A stretch of DNA of 64,000 bases from Parerythrobacter jejuensis (lineage in GTDB: Bacteria > Pseudomonadota > Alphaproteobacteria > Sphingomonadales > Sphingomonadaceae): NCBI RefSeq assembly GCF_039536765.1, contig NZ_BAAAZF010000001.1:2294001-2358000 (forward strand). Reading direction: 5' to 3'. This document shows positions 51,444-59,977 of the stretch, one piece after another (the stretch's first letter is position 1; each line of letters starts with the position of its first letter). The notes under the pieces were generated by a model. The model had not been told where the DNA came from, made no database searches, and saw only the letters and a program-made list of their open reading frames with translations. A program made the position numbers and the translations under genes.

Positions 51444-53456
51444 ATGCTTTGCCGTTATCCGTTGCCGCTGATCACTCTTGCCATTGCTATGCCCGCTATG
51501 GCCCAGGAAACCGACAATTCCGATAGGGAAGAGATCGTCGTGATCGGGCAGGGCCTGCCTGAAACGCCTGCCGCACCTGCATATTCCGAGCGTAAGCTGG
51601 AACGGGAGCAGATTCTGTCTGCTCCCTCGGGCCGGATCGAGGAAGCTTTGGGCGCCGTCGCCGGAGTCCAGCAGTTCCGCCGGTCTGATAGCCGTTCGTC
51701 CAATCCGTCTGCGCAAGGGGTCACGCTGCGGGCTCTTGGCGGGAACGCAACCAGCCGTGCCCTTGTCCTGCTCGACGGGGTCCCGATGAGCGATCCGTTC
51801 TTCGGCTATATTCCGTTTGCTGCGCTGTTGCCTGAACAGCTCCGCGGTGTCACCGTAACCCGCGGTGGGGGATCTGGCCCATTCGGGGCTGGCGCCCTGG
51901 CAGGGACTATCGCCCTGACGTCCGCCGACCTCGCCACGATCGGCAGGATCAGCGGCTCCGTTCTGGTAAATGACCGCGGCGGAACGGAAGCCAGCGCGAG
52001 CCTGGGGACAGACCTGGGGCAAGGCTTCGTCGTTGCCAGCGGACGCTGGGACCGCGGCGAGGGTTTCTTTACCACGCCGCGCAGCCAGAGAGTGGCAGCG
52101 AGCGCTCCAGCCGCATTTGAAAGCGTGTCAGGCCAGATCAGGGCCGTTGCTCCGTTGACCGAGACGCTTGAAATGCAGGCCCGCCTCCTTGCCTTTGATG
52201 ATCAACGGACTTTGCGGTTCGAGGGCGCAGACAGCTCTGCAAGCGGGCAGGATGCAAGTATCCGGGTTGTTTCGCGGGGCGCTTGGCAAGTCGATGCCTT
52301 GGCCTATGTTCAGGCGCGCAATTTTTCCAATATCGTGATCAGTTCGACCCGGTTTGTGAAAGTGCTCGATCAGAGCAACACGCCGACAACCGGAATAGGT
52401 GGCAAGCTTGAGCTCAGGCCCCCGGTTGGCCCTGACCATGTGCTCCGTTTCGGTGTTGATTATCGCCGTTCTGAGGGTGAGTTGCAGGAGCAACCATTCA
52501 GTGCCTTCACGGGGAATCTTCGCGCCCGGCGGCGTGCAGGCGGTTCCACCAGTGATTTCGGCGTCTTTCTGGAAGACGACTGGACTCTCGGAGACCTGAT
52601 CCTGACCGGCGGCATCAGAGCCGATCGCACGACAATCAAGAACGGTTTCTTCCGTGAGGAGAATGCTGCCGGTGCTGTGACCGCCGACAACCAATTTGCT
52701 GACCGTTCGGACTGGACGGTGACGTGGCGAGGGGGAGGCTTGTTCCGCCCGACCCGGCAGCTGGCAGTGCGCGCCGCAGCCTATCGCGGATTGCGCTTGC
52801 CGACTTTGAACGAGCTTTATCGTCCGTTTGTGGTTTTCCCGGTCGTCACCCAGGCCAACGCCGCGCTCGACGTCGAAAAGCTAAAAGGTTTTGAAGCGGG
52901 GATTGATTGGACGCCAATGGATGGCCTCGCATTCTCTGCGACAGCCTTCGGCAACCGGGTCGAGAATGCGATTGCCAATGTCACCTTGACCCCAACTCTG
53001 CGCCAGCGCCAAAACTTGCCCGCGATCGACGCCCGCGGCCTGGAATTTGGTGCTCGCGTTAGCCGCGGCCAGATCAGCTTTGACGGCACGCTGGCCTACA
53101 CCGATGCCAAGGTGGACGGATCGGGCCAGTCTCTGGCACTCGACGGAAACCGGCCACCGCAAACACCGCGTCTGGCCGCTGCTGCAACGCTGGCCTGGAA
53201 GCCGATGGAGGAAGGGATGCTGTCGCTATCCTTGCGCCATGTCGGCAAGCAGTTCGAAAGCGATCAGGAAACCGATGTCCTGCCGGCGGCGACAACGCTT
53301 GGAGCCTTCGCGCGGATTCCGCTCCGCGACGGCTTTGCGCTCGTCTTGCGCGGGGAGAACCTGCTCGACGAGACGATTGTGACCCGCAATTCGCGCGGCG
53401 CAATCGATCTCGGCGTACCGCGCACGGTCTGGGCCGGAGTTCGGTACGGCTTCTGA
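51444..53456 (+). CDS. BtuB/FepA-like TonB-dependent receptor
   Basis: The 670-residue outer-membrane receptor has a signal peptide (ending AMPAMAQ), a TonB-box-like EEIVVIG segment, a plug (about 50-170, LVLLDGVPMSDPFFGYIPF) and a 22-strand barrel ending RYGF. Size and plug type are those of vitamin B12 or siderophore receptors. The ligand cannot be told: no transporter or biosynthesis genes are adjacent. It starts 12 bases after its nearest upstream gene's divergent promoter region. Confidence 0.88.
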   Translation: MLCRYPLPLITLAIAMPAMAQETDNSDREEIVVIGQGLPETPAAPAYSERKLEREQILSAPSGRIEEALGAVAGVQQFRRSDSRSSNPSAQGVTLRALGGNATSRALVLLDGVPMSDPFFGYIPFAALLPEQLRGVTVTRGGGSGPFGAGALAGTIALTSADLATIGRISGSVLVNDRGGTEASASLGTDLGQGFVVASGRWDRGEGFFTTPRSQRVAASAPAAFESVSGQIRAVAPLTETLEMQARLLAFDDQRTLRFEGADSSASGQDASIRVVSRGAWQVDALAYVQARNFSNIVISSTRFVKVLDQSNTPTTGIGGKLELRPPVGPDHVLRFGVDYRRSEGELQEQPFSAFTGNLRARRRAGGSTSDFGVFLEDDWTLGDLILTGGIRADRTTIKNGFFREENAAGAVTADNQFADRSDWTVTWRGGGLFRPTRQLAVRAAAYRGLRLPTLNELYRPFVVFPVVTQANAALDVEKLKGFEAGIDWTPMDGLAFSATAFGNRVENAIANVTLTPTLRQRQNLPAIDARGLEFGARVSRGQISFDGTLAYTDAKVDGSGQSLALDGNRPPQTPRLAAAATLAWKPMEEGMLSLSLRHVGKQFESDQETDVLPAATTLGAFARIPLRDGFALVLRGENLLDETIVTRNSRGAIDLGVPRTVWAGVRYGF

Positions 53457-53554
53457 TTACCCGCTAGCTTAACCGCCAGTTTCTCGGCTGCCGGGCCGGT
53501 GGCAAGACTTTGTCCAAAGCTGTCCGGACCCGGGCAGGCTTGGGAGGCATAGCG

Positions 53555-54328
53555 ATGGGTATTCTCGAGAAATTCCGGCTTGATGGCGAAGTGGCTGTCG
53601 TGACCGGCGCCGGCAAAGGTATTGGCCGCGCCATTGCGTTGGGATTGGCAGAGGCGGGGGCCGATGTCGTGCTGGCCGCACGGACGCAAAGCGATCTCGA
53701 TGCCGTGGCGCAAGAGGTTCGCGCACTAGGCCAGCGTGCTTTGCCAATTGCCACCGACGCAACCAACCTTGAAGCGCTAGAATCGCTGGCGAGCAAGACG
53801 ATTGATGCGTTTGGGAAATTGACAATTTGGGTCAACAATGCGGGCGGCATTCCCGACGGCACGCCACGCTATCTGACCCGGACAACAGAAGAGAATTTCG
53901 ATGCCCAGATCTCGCTCAACCTGAAAGCGGTGTGGATGGGCTCGACAGTCGCGGCCCGGCACATGAAGGAGGGCGGCGGAGCGATCGTGAATATCTCGTC
54001 ACGCTCGGCTTACGGTCCGCAGGTCAAGAATGGTCCCTATGGTGCATCGAAGGCAGCGGTGAACAGCCTGACCAGGACGCTTGCATTGGAAGTTGCGCCC
54101 AATATCCGGGTCAATGCCGTGGCGCCCGGTCCGGTCCCGACCGAGAATTTTGACGATTGCATGGGCACGAACACGCCCGAGAAGCGCGAGAAACTGCTGG
54201 AGATGATGGACATGCCCTTGCAACGCTACGGCACCGGAGAGGATATCGCCGCAGCCGTGGTCTACATGGCCTCGCCCGCAGCAAGCTGGGTTACCGGCCA
54301 ATGCCTGTTCGTCACCGGAGGGAAGTAA
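53555..54328 (+). CDS. Short-chain dehydrogenase/reductase
   Basis: A 257-residue NAD(P)-dependent oxidoreductase. The cofactor motif is TGAGKGIG (about 16-23), NNAG follows near residue 91, the catalytic serine is in NISSRSAYG, and the YxxxK motif is YGASK. The C-terminus VTGQCLFVTGG is typical. Residues QRYGTGEDIAAAVVYMAS fit the glucose-dehydrogenase-like group. The start at 53555 follows GGGAGG; the longer frame to 53510 is unsupported. Substrate unknown. Confidence 0.9.
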   Translation: MGILEKFRLDGEVAVVTGAGKGIGRAIALGLAEAGADVVLAARTQSDLDAVAQEVRALGQRALPIATDATNLEALESLASKTIDAFGKLTIWVNNAGGIPDGTPRYLTRTTEENFDAQISLNLKAVWMGSTVAARHMKEGGGAIVNISSRSAYGPQVKNGPYGASKAAVNSLTRTLALEVAPNIRVNAVAPGPVPTENFDDCMGTNTPEKREKLLEMMDMPLQRYGTGEDIAAAVVYMASPAASWVTGQCLFVTGGK

Positions 54329-54407
54329 GCTGAAGCGCCAAAGCGCAGCGCCGACTAGGACGCGAGGTTAACAGCCTCCAGCGAAAAGTTTCGGTTCGCA
54401 AAGAGAA

Positions 54408-54497
54408 TGGCGGAGACGGAGGGATTCGAACCCTCGATACACTTACGCGTATGGTTCCTTAGCAGGGAACTGGTTTCAGCCACTCACCCACGTCTCC
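54408..54497 (-). tRNA. tRNA-Ser (anticodon GCU)
   Basis: A 90-base tRNA on the minus strand with encoded CCA. The acceptor GGAGACG pairs with CGTCTCC, followed by G and CCA. The anticodon loop CTGCTAA lies between GTTCC and GGAAC. A long variable arm (CATACGCGTAAGTGT) and the T arm GAGGG-TTCGAAT-CCCTC confirm a class II serine tRNA. Confidence 0.96.
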
Positions 54498-54721
54498 GCA
54501 TGTCGCATTGTCGGGCATACCGTCTGCGAGGAGCGCGCTATAACGGCGGGTCCCCGCGGGGGCAAGGGGCGTTGCACTTTGCCGCAATTCTGAGGGAAAT
54601 CGCACAATCGGACTCGCTTCGGCGTGTTTTCGATTCGCTTCGTCGTTCGTTCATTGCCGGGCAATCCGCGAGGGATTCTTCTGTCGCGCAAAGGGCATGC
54701 CGCCCTGGACAAGGATGGATC

Positions 54722-55546
54722 ATGATCAGCCTGCCAACCAGCATTCGCAATGCACTTGCCGGGATCGCCGCCAGCGCAGCCTTGCTGGCTGCCCCGCTTC
54801 ACGCGCAAGGCGTCGAGACAATCGATCCCGATACTGCCATCGATGGCGATCTGGCCGAGCAGCCTGGCGATCAGCCGGTTTACGGCGATCCAGCCGATAC
54901 GACACCGACCGAGCCCAGCCTGGATATTACCGCAACGCCGCCAAGCGACGATGCGCCCGTCGCGCCGAGCTGGTCCAACCCGACTGCGGTCGATGCCTGG
55001 TCTCCGGACACTGTCGGTGCACCCGGCGCGCCGCAAGCCGAAGTGGCCGATGCAGCAAGCTCGACCACTTACAAGCAAGACGATCTTATTGGTGCTGCGC
55101 AGGGCGTGTTCGGCCAGGGGGCAGAAGGCCTCGCCAAGATGATCCAGGATGTGCTGTCGAAGCAGGGCGAGCCGAACGCCTATATTGTTGGCCGTGAAGC
55201 TGGCGGCGCCTTCATCGTCGGGGCCCGCTACGGCTCGGGCACGTTGTATCACAAGGTCGAAGGTGAGCGCCCCGTTTACTGGACCGGCCCTTCGATCGGC
55301 TTTGATGCCGGTGCGAATGCGGGCAATACTTTTGTGCTGGTCTACAACCTCTATGACAGCGAAGAGCTGTATGAGCGCTATCCGGCAGGCGAAGGCCAAG
55401 CCTATGCCATCGGCGGCCTTACCGCGAGCTATATGCGCAAAGGGGACGTCGTGTTGATCCCGATCCGTGTCGGTGCCGGCCTGCGGCTTGGCATCAATGC
55501 GGGCTATATGAAGTTTTCCAAGAAGCAGCGCTGGCTGCCCTTCTAG
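54722..55546 (+). CDS. DUF1134 envelope protein, EipA-like
   Basis: The 274-residue product has a signal peptide (ending PLHAQG), a disordered Pro/Asp-rich region (about 35-105), and the conserved DUF1134 domain (about 110-274): IQDVLSKQGEPNAYIVGREAGGAFI, GPSIGFDAGANAGNTFVLVYNL and VGAGLRLGINAGYM. In Brucella the homologue EipA supports cell-envelope integrity and virulence. Its longer frame to 54407 crosses the tRNA-Ser gene and is rejected. No partner lies beside it. Confidence 0.88.
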   Translation: MISLPTSIRNALAGIAASAALLAAPLHAQGVETIDPDTAIDGDLAEQPGDQPVYGDPADTTPTEPSLDITATPPSDDAPVAPSWSNPTAVDAWSPDTVGAPGAPQAEVADAASSTTYKQDDLIGAAQGVFGQGAEGLAKMIQDVLSKQGEPNAYIVGREAGGAFIVGARYGSGTLYHKVEGERPVYWTGPSIGFDAGANAGNTFVLVYNLYDSEELYERYPAGEGQAYAIGGLTASYMRKGDVVLIPIRVGAGLRLGINAGYMKFSKKQRWLPF

Positions 55547-55648
55547 TCGCGAAAAATCCGGACGGATCCACCTTGAAAACGAAAGCAGGGGGCCGTTCAT
55601 ACGAATTCTCGGTTGCGGCCTGCGCACGGGCACGGCAAAGCATGCGCC

Positions 55649-56827
55649 ATGCTCGACCGTCTTGAACAACAAGCCCCCGATGCGCTGCTGGCGTTGATCA
55701 AACTCTATGCCGCCGATGACCGGTCCGACAAGATCGACCTGGGCGTTGGCGTTTATCGCACGGATGATGGCGCAACGCCGGTCTTCGCTGCGATCAAGCA
55801 AGCCGAGCAGAAGCTCGTCGACGAGCAGGAATCGAAAGGATATCTTGGCCCGGAAGGCGACATCGGCTTCGTCCATGCGCTGATGCCCTACATTTTTGGC
55901 AAGGACGCCACGATGGGCGGCCGGATCGAGGGCATGCAGACCCCGGGCGGAACCGGTGCAGTGCGCCTTGCCACATCGCTGGCCAAGCAAGCGGGCGTTA
56001 CGCGGGTCCATCTGGGCATCCCCAGCTGGCCCAACCATGCCCAGATCCTGGGCGATGTCGGTCTTGAGACCGTGACATTCGAACACGCACGGCCCGATGG
56101 TAGCGCCAATGTCGATGCGGTGCTGGGAGTGATCCGCACCGGACAGGCTGGCGATGCTGTGCTGCTGCATGGCTGCTGCCACAACCCGACCGGAGTGGAT
56201 TATACGCGCGAGGATTGGGCCGCTATTGCCGGGGCCTTGGCGGATAGCGCCGTCCTGCCGATTATCGACACCGCCTATCAGGGGCTGGGACACGGCCTGG
56301 AGGAAGATGTTGCCGGGATGCGCAGCTTGCTGGCGGCGGTGCCCGAGGCGCTGATTGCCTATAGCTGTGACAAGAATTTCGGCCTCTACCGCGACCGTGT
56401 CGGTGCGTTTTACGTGAAAGCCCAGTCGGGCGACCAGCTTGATGCGATCCTGTCCAATGCCAATGCCCTGGCCCGTGCCAACTGGTCGATGCCGCCTGAT
56501 CACGGCGGCGCCGCGGTACGCAAGGTGTTGCGCGACGAGGCCATGACCAAGACATGGCTGGACGAGCTTGCCGGCATGCGGGACCGCTTGCGCTGGGTCC
56601 GCGAGCGACTGGCCCAGGCTGACAATGAAGTGCCGGGGCTCGATCTTGCCCCGCTCGGCCGGCAAAATGGCATGTTCGCCATGCTGGCCTTGTCCAAAGA
56701 CCAGATTGGCACTCTGCGAGACGACCATGCGATTTACATGGCGGGTTCCGGCCGGATCAATGTCGCGGGATTGACCAAGCACAATATCGAGAAGTTCATC
56801 GCAGCGTTGGCAGATGTCACCAGCTGA
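55649..56827 (+). CDS. Aromatic amino acid / aspartate aminotransferase
   Basis: A 392-residue fold-type I PLP enzyme of the aspartate aminotransferase Ia group, with CHNPTG (residues 177-182), the DTAYQGLGHGLEEDV segment and PLP-lysine 242 in SCDKNFGLYRDRVGAF. It transfers the amino group between aspartate or aromatic amino acids and 2-oxo acids. The start at 55649 follows a weak site. Its last 14 bases overlap the GNAT gene. Confidence 0.9.
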   Translation: MLDRLEQQAPDALLALIKLYAADDRSDKIDLGVGVYRTDDGATPVFAAIKQAEQKLVDEQESKGYLGPEGDIGFVHALMPYIFGKDATMGGRIEGMQTPGGTGAVRLATSLAKQAGVTRVHLGIPSWPNHAQILGDVGLETVTFEHARPDGSANVDAVLGVIRTGQAGDAVLLHGCCHNPTGVDYTREDWAAIAGALADSAVLPIIDTAYQGLGHGLEEDVAGMRSLLAAVPEALIAYSCDKNFGLYRDRVGAFYVKAQSGDQLDAILSNANALARANWSMPPDHGGAAVRKVLRDEAMTKTWLDELAGMRDRLRWVRERLAQADNEVPGLDLAPLGRQNGMFAMLALSKDQIGTLRDDHAIYMAGSGRINVAGLTKHNIEKFIAALADVTS

Positions 56828-57377
56828 ACTCGACCGCCAACCTACATTGGAAGGGCCGACGCTTATCCTACGCCCTTTGCAGCGTGAAGATTGGTCGGGC
56901 CTGTTTGCAGTCGCCTCGGATCGCTTGCTGTGGGAGCAGCATCCAGCCCATGACCGCTGGCAAGAGCCCGTCTTCCGCACCTTCTTTGACGACGCCCTGG
57001 AACAGAGCGGCGCACTGGCGGTGATCGACAAGGCAACCGGAGCGATCATCGGCTCATCGCGCTATCAAGGGCTCGAGCTCGGCAATGGCGGCTCGGTCGA
57101 GATCGGGTGGACCTTTCTGGCCCGGTCCTTTTGGGGCGGCGACGCCAATCGCGAGATGAAACGGCTGATGATTGCGCATGCGCTGGCAAGCGTTGCGGAA
57201 TGCCGCTTTGCTGTTGGCGAAGACAATTGGCGTTCGCGCAAGGCGATGGAGAAGATCGGCGGAGTGCTGGGCAGCCGGGTCGAAGTGCGCCAGATGGCAG
57301 ACGGGCCATCCCGCCACGTGCATTATACGATTGGCCAGGCTGAATTCGACGCCGGGCCGCTTGGCTGTTCGGGCTGA
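56814..57377 (+). CDS. GNAT N-acetyltransferase (RimJ/RimL type)
   Basis: The 187-residue product matches the RimJ/RimL acetyltransferase group: LEGPTLILRPLQREDWSGLFAVASD at the N-terminus, SSRYQGLE and the helix SFWGGDANREMKRLMIAHAL, then RFAVGEDNWRSRKAMEKIGGVL. It overlaps the aminotransferase end by 14 bases, so both are translated from one message. The substrate may be a small molecule or a protein N-terminus. Confidence 0.88.
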   Translation: MSPAELDRQPTLEGPTLILRPLQREDWSGLFAVASDRLLWEQHPAHDRWQEPVFRTFFDDALEQSGALAVIDKATGAIIGSSRYQGLELGNGGSVEIGWTFLARSFWGGDANREMKRLMIAHALASVAECRFAVGEDNWRSRKAMEKIGGVLGSRVEVRQMADGPSRHVHYTIGQAEFDAGPLGCSG

Positions 57378-57416
57378 CCAAGCCAGTCGTTGGAACGCCA
57401 ACCGCGATTTGCAAAA

Positions 57417-57480
57417 GTGTGACTTTTGGCGCTGCCACGGCGGTCGGCAGGCCGCCTCGGCTCGACAATGTGTGACTTTC
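57417..57480. promoter_or_regulatory. Two GTGTGACTTT boxes in the gap before the Flp pilin gene
   Basis: GTGTGACTTT occurs at 57417-57426 and 57470-57479. Read on the minus strand the right box is CGGAAAGTCACAC, identical over 13 bases to the box at 45356-45368. The left one reads AAAGTCACACTTTTGC, like AAAGTCACAGTTTTTG at 45420-45435. The pair therefore occurs in the same order at both loci, 53 or 61 bases apart. Confidence 0.5.
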
Positions 57481-57626
57481 CGTAGAAGCCTTTGCCCGAA
57501 GTAGGGGGCCATTGCACATGGCCTGGAACCTAGGCGCGTCTGTTCCCTGTAGGACAGGACGCAGCGCATTTACCTGAAAATAACCGTGATCCCCTAAGTC
57601 CCTAGTAACCAAGGGGGAACCAATCC

Positions 57627-57791
57627 ATGTTCAAGAAAATCCTTCAGGACGAGACCGGAAGTCCGGCCACGGAATTCGCGCTGGTCGCATCGATTATTTC
57701 GATCGCCGCGCTAGGGGCCTTTATGGCCCTGGGCAACGCATCAACCGCGCAGATGGATGGTGTCGAGCAAGCCTACGCCGACGTAAACTAG
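57627..57791 (+). CDS. Flp/Fap type IVb pilin
   Basis: A 54-residue prepilin: basic leader FKKILQDETGS, then TEFALVASIISIAALGAFMAL, with a Gly and Glu-Phe like the conserved G(x)nEY/EF cleavage context of Flp pilins. The helix is followed by a short polar tail ending ADVN. AGGGGGAAC gives a good ribosome site at the ATG. Flp pilins form fibres made by the Tad secretion apparatus. No tad, cpaB or prepilin peptidase gene lies in the window, so it is an orphan copy here. Confidence 0.8.
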   Translation: MFKKILQDETGSPATEFALVASIISIAALGAFMALGNASTAQMDGVEQAYADVN

Positions 57792-57824
57792 GGCGGTCAG
57801 GCCCAGCAGCAATGGCGTTCGAGC

Positions 57825-58442
57825 CTATTTGCGCAGACTCTCCATCCGCTTCAGGTAACGGGCCAGAACGTCTATCTCGAGATTGACGGCGTCGCCCTGT
57901 TCCAGCGCGCCCAGCGTGGTGACTTCGCCTGTATGCGGGATGATGTTCAATCCGAACCGAACGTCGCCATTGTCTTCATCGACCACTGAATTCACCGTCA
58001 GCGACACGCCGTCGATGGTGATCGAACCTTTCTCTGCGACGTAGGGCGCGATGCTTTGCGGCGCGAGGATCTCGATCCGGATCGATCCGCCCTCTTCGCG
58101 CGCGACGGCCACGCGTCCGACAGCATCGACATGGCCGGTCACAAGGTGTCCGCCCAATTCGTCACCCAGCTTCAGGGCCTGCTCAAGATTGAGCTTGCGC
58201 CCGGTGGTCCACTGGTCTTGCGCAGTGCAGCTGACCGTTTCGTTCGAGACATCGACTGCGAACCAGGCATCGCCTTCTTCGCCGCCGCGCTCCACAACAG
58301 TCAGGCACACACCTGAGCAAGCGATCGATGCGCCAATGGCCATGGTTTCAGGATCATACGGGCACGCGATCCGGATGTGCATGTCGCCCTTATGCTCGAT
58401 GTTGTCGATGGTGCCGATGGCGGTGACAATCCCGGTGAACAT
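57825..58442 (-). CDS. ribE: Riboflavin synthase (alpha subunit)
   Basis: A 205-residue enzyme that forms riboflavin from two 6,7-dimethyl-8-ribityllumazine molecules. It has the tandem lumazine-binding fold: first repeat beginning FTGIVTAIGTI, second with ELGGHLVTGHVDAVGRV near residue 90, and PYVAEKGSITIDGVSLTV. ATG 58442 is the family start. It lies 34 bases after ribD on the same strand, so the two form a unit with the upstream small gene. No FMN-riboswitch-like pattern was found before it. Confidence 0.95.
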   Translation of the reverse strand: MFTGIVTAIGTIDNIEHKGDMHIRIACPYDPETMAIGASIACSGVCLTVVERGGEEGDAWFAVDVSNETVSCTAQDQWTTGRKLNLEQALKLGDELGGHLVTGHVDAVGRVAVAREEGGSIRIEILAPQSIAPYVAEKGSITIDGVSLTVNSVVDEDNGDVRFGLNIIPHTGEVTTLGALEQGDAVNLEIDVLARYLKRMESLRK

Positions 58443-58476
58443 GCGAAATCCTTGCGTGATATTGGTGTGCGACAGA

Positions 58477-59454
58477 TCAGTCGCGGATGCGCTCATAGGC
58501 TTCGTAACAATCGCTGCCAAGCTGACGCCGCTCGACAAGGCGCCAGCGGCCATGCGCGCCAGCCAGATCGGTCAGTCCGATATCGCCCAGCGAGGGCATC
58601 CCCTTACCGATCACAATCGGGGCGCGATAGATTTCCAGCCGGTCAACCAGATCTTCGGCGAGGAAGGATGCTCCGGTCTGTGCGCCGCCCTCGACATAGA
58701 GGTACTGCGTGCGTTCGAGGGTGCATATCTGGGCGGGCGTGTTGATGATCTTGACCCCGTCAATCGGCACACCCCGGGTCAGGACGACCCGCTGCGGGCT
58801 GCGTTCTTCGAGGCCGGGCAGGCGCACCGTCAGGCGGGGCAGATCTTTGCGCCAGGTGCCGCCCCCTACCAGGATCGCATCGGCCATGGCCCGCCGGGAA
58901 TGGACATGAGCGCGCGCTTCTTCACCGGTAATCCATTGGCTCTCGCCATCAGGCAGGGCGATGCACCCGTCGAGCGACATGGCCAGTTTGAGCGTCACAT
59001 GGGGCCGGTTGAACCGCTGGAGTGTGAGGAAGCCGTCGAGGCTCCGCCGGGCAGCAATGCTGTCGCAATAATCGACTGTGATTCCAGCGCGCTTCAGGCG
59101 CTCGATGCCTTCCCCGTCGGTGCGCGGATCGGGGTCGGTCTGGGCCACGACAACACGGGCTGGTGCTGCCTCGACCAGCAGATCAGCGCAGGATGGGCCG
59201 CGGTCTGATCGGTGGGCGCAGGGCTCCAGCGTGACATAGGCCACTGCGCCGCGTGCGTCAGGGCCTGCCATTCCCAATGCCTGGGCCTCGGCGTGCGGGC
59301 GTCCGCCAGGCTGGGTCCAGCCGCGGCCGACAACGACGCCATCTTTCACGAGTATGCACCCCACTGCGGGGTTTGGGCTGCTGCGCGGGCGTCCGCGTCC
59401 GGCCAGCGCAGCGGCCGCGTCAAGCCAGTCGAGATCGGTCGGCTCGCTCTCCAT
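58477..59454 (-). CDS. ribD: Bifunctional pyrimidine deaminase / reductase
   Basis: A 325-residue enzyme for steps two and three of riboflavin synthesis. The N-terminal cytidine-deaminase-like half has HAEAQAL and TLEPCAH...CADLL for zinc and catalysis (residues about 54-90). The C-terminal reductase half begins about residue 150 (HVTLKLAMSLDGCIA and ESQWITGEEAR). Its start codon overlaps the stop of the upstream small membrane protein gene by one base (TAATG). Together with ribE it covers the middle and end of the pathway; other rib genes are elsewhere. Confidence 0.94.
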   Translation of the reverse strand: MESEPTDLDWLDAAAALAGRGRPRSSPNPAVGCILVKDGVVVGRGWTQPGGRPHAEAQALGMAGPDARGAVAYVTLEPCAHRSDRGPSCADLLVEAAPARVVVAQTDPDPRTDGEGIERLKRAGITVDYCDSIAARRSLDGFLTLQRFNRPHVTLKLAMSLDGCIALPDGESQWITGEEARAHVHSRRAMADAILVGGGTWRKDLPRLTVRLPGLEERSPQRVVLTRGVPIDGVKIINTPAQICTLERTQYLYVEGGAQTGASFLAEDLVDRLEIYRAPIVIGKGMPSLGDIGLTDLAGAHGRWRLVERRQLGSDCYEAYERIRD

Positions 59455-59903
59455 TATGCGCCGGGTTCGATGCCTGCTTCTTCGAGCCTGCGCTGGGTCT
59501 GTGCCTCACGCTGGGCATCTTCGCGTGCGCGTTCAGCCTCGGCCTCCCGCTCGATCTCTTCCACATCCATGCCGGTGGCAGCACCCAATGTCCGGTACAG
59601 TTCGCGCTTGCGCTCCTCGATCGCTGCGCGCCGGGCAGCCAGCGCTTCCTTGCGTTCCTGATTGGCAAGGTTGGAAGCGACAATTTCCTCATCCGTGCGA
59701 TCCGGTGCGAAGGTGGTGATGTAGACCACATCGGGCGGTTGCGGGGCGACGCGTTCGCTTTCGGGGATCATGATATAGATGATCGTGGCAGGGATCAGCA
59801 CAGACGCCAGCAAGATCGGCACGCGATAGGGCTGGGGCCGGGTAAACTCGGTCCAGAAATCCCTGATCCCGGGCGCAGGATTGAAGCGGCTCAAGAAGCT
59901 CAT
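59454..59903 (-). CDS. Small membrane protein ahead of ribD
   Basis: A 149-residue protein with one membrane helix (about 28-46, VPILLASVLIPATIIYIMI). A charged, helical C-terminal half follows (about 75-149), rich in Glu, Arg and Ala (EALAARRAAIEERKRELYRTL), probably coiled coil. I do not recognise the family. It overlaps ribD by one base (TAATG), so it is co-translated with riboflavin genes. It probably serves a different role and is only carried along; a transport or regulatory role is not shown. Confidence 0.7.
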   Translation of the reverse strand: MSFLSRFNPAPGIRDFWTEFTRPQPYRVPILLASVLIPATIIYIMIPESERVAPQPPDVVYITTFAPDRTDEEIVASNLANQERKEALAARRAAIEERKRELYRTLGAATGMDVEEIEREAEAERAREDAQREAQTQRRLEEAGIEPGA

Positions 59904-59977
59904 GCAGGAAAGATAGGGGGACTTGTCGCACTGCGCCAGTGAAAGCGGGCATATGCGCGTAAATCGGCGAGTGCTGG

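Noticed and set aside
54407-54721. N-terminal extension of the DUF1134 frame
   Set aside because: It would read through tRNA-Ser and lacks a signal peptide.
54476-57049. Open reading frame of 857 codons on the minus strand
   Set aside because: It spans tRNA-Ser and lies antisense to the DUF1134 and aminotransferase genes, both of which have clear family motifs.
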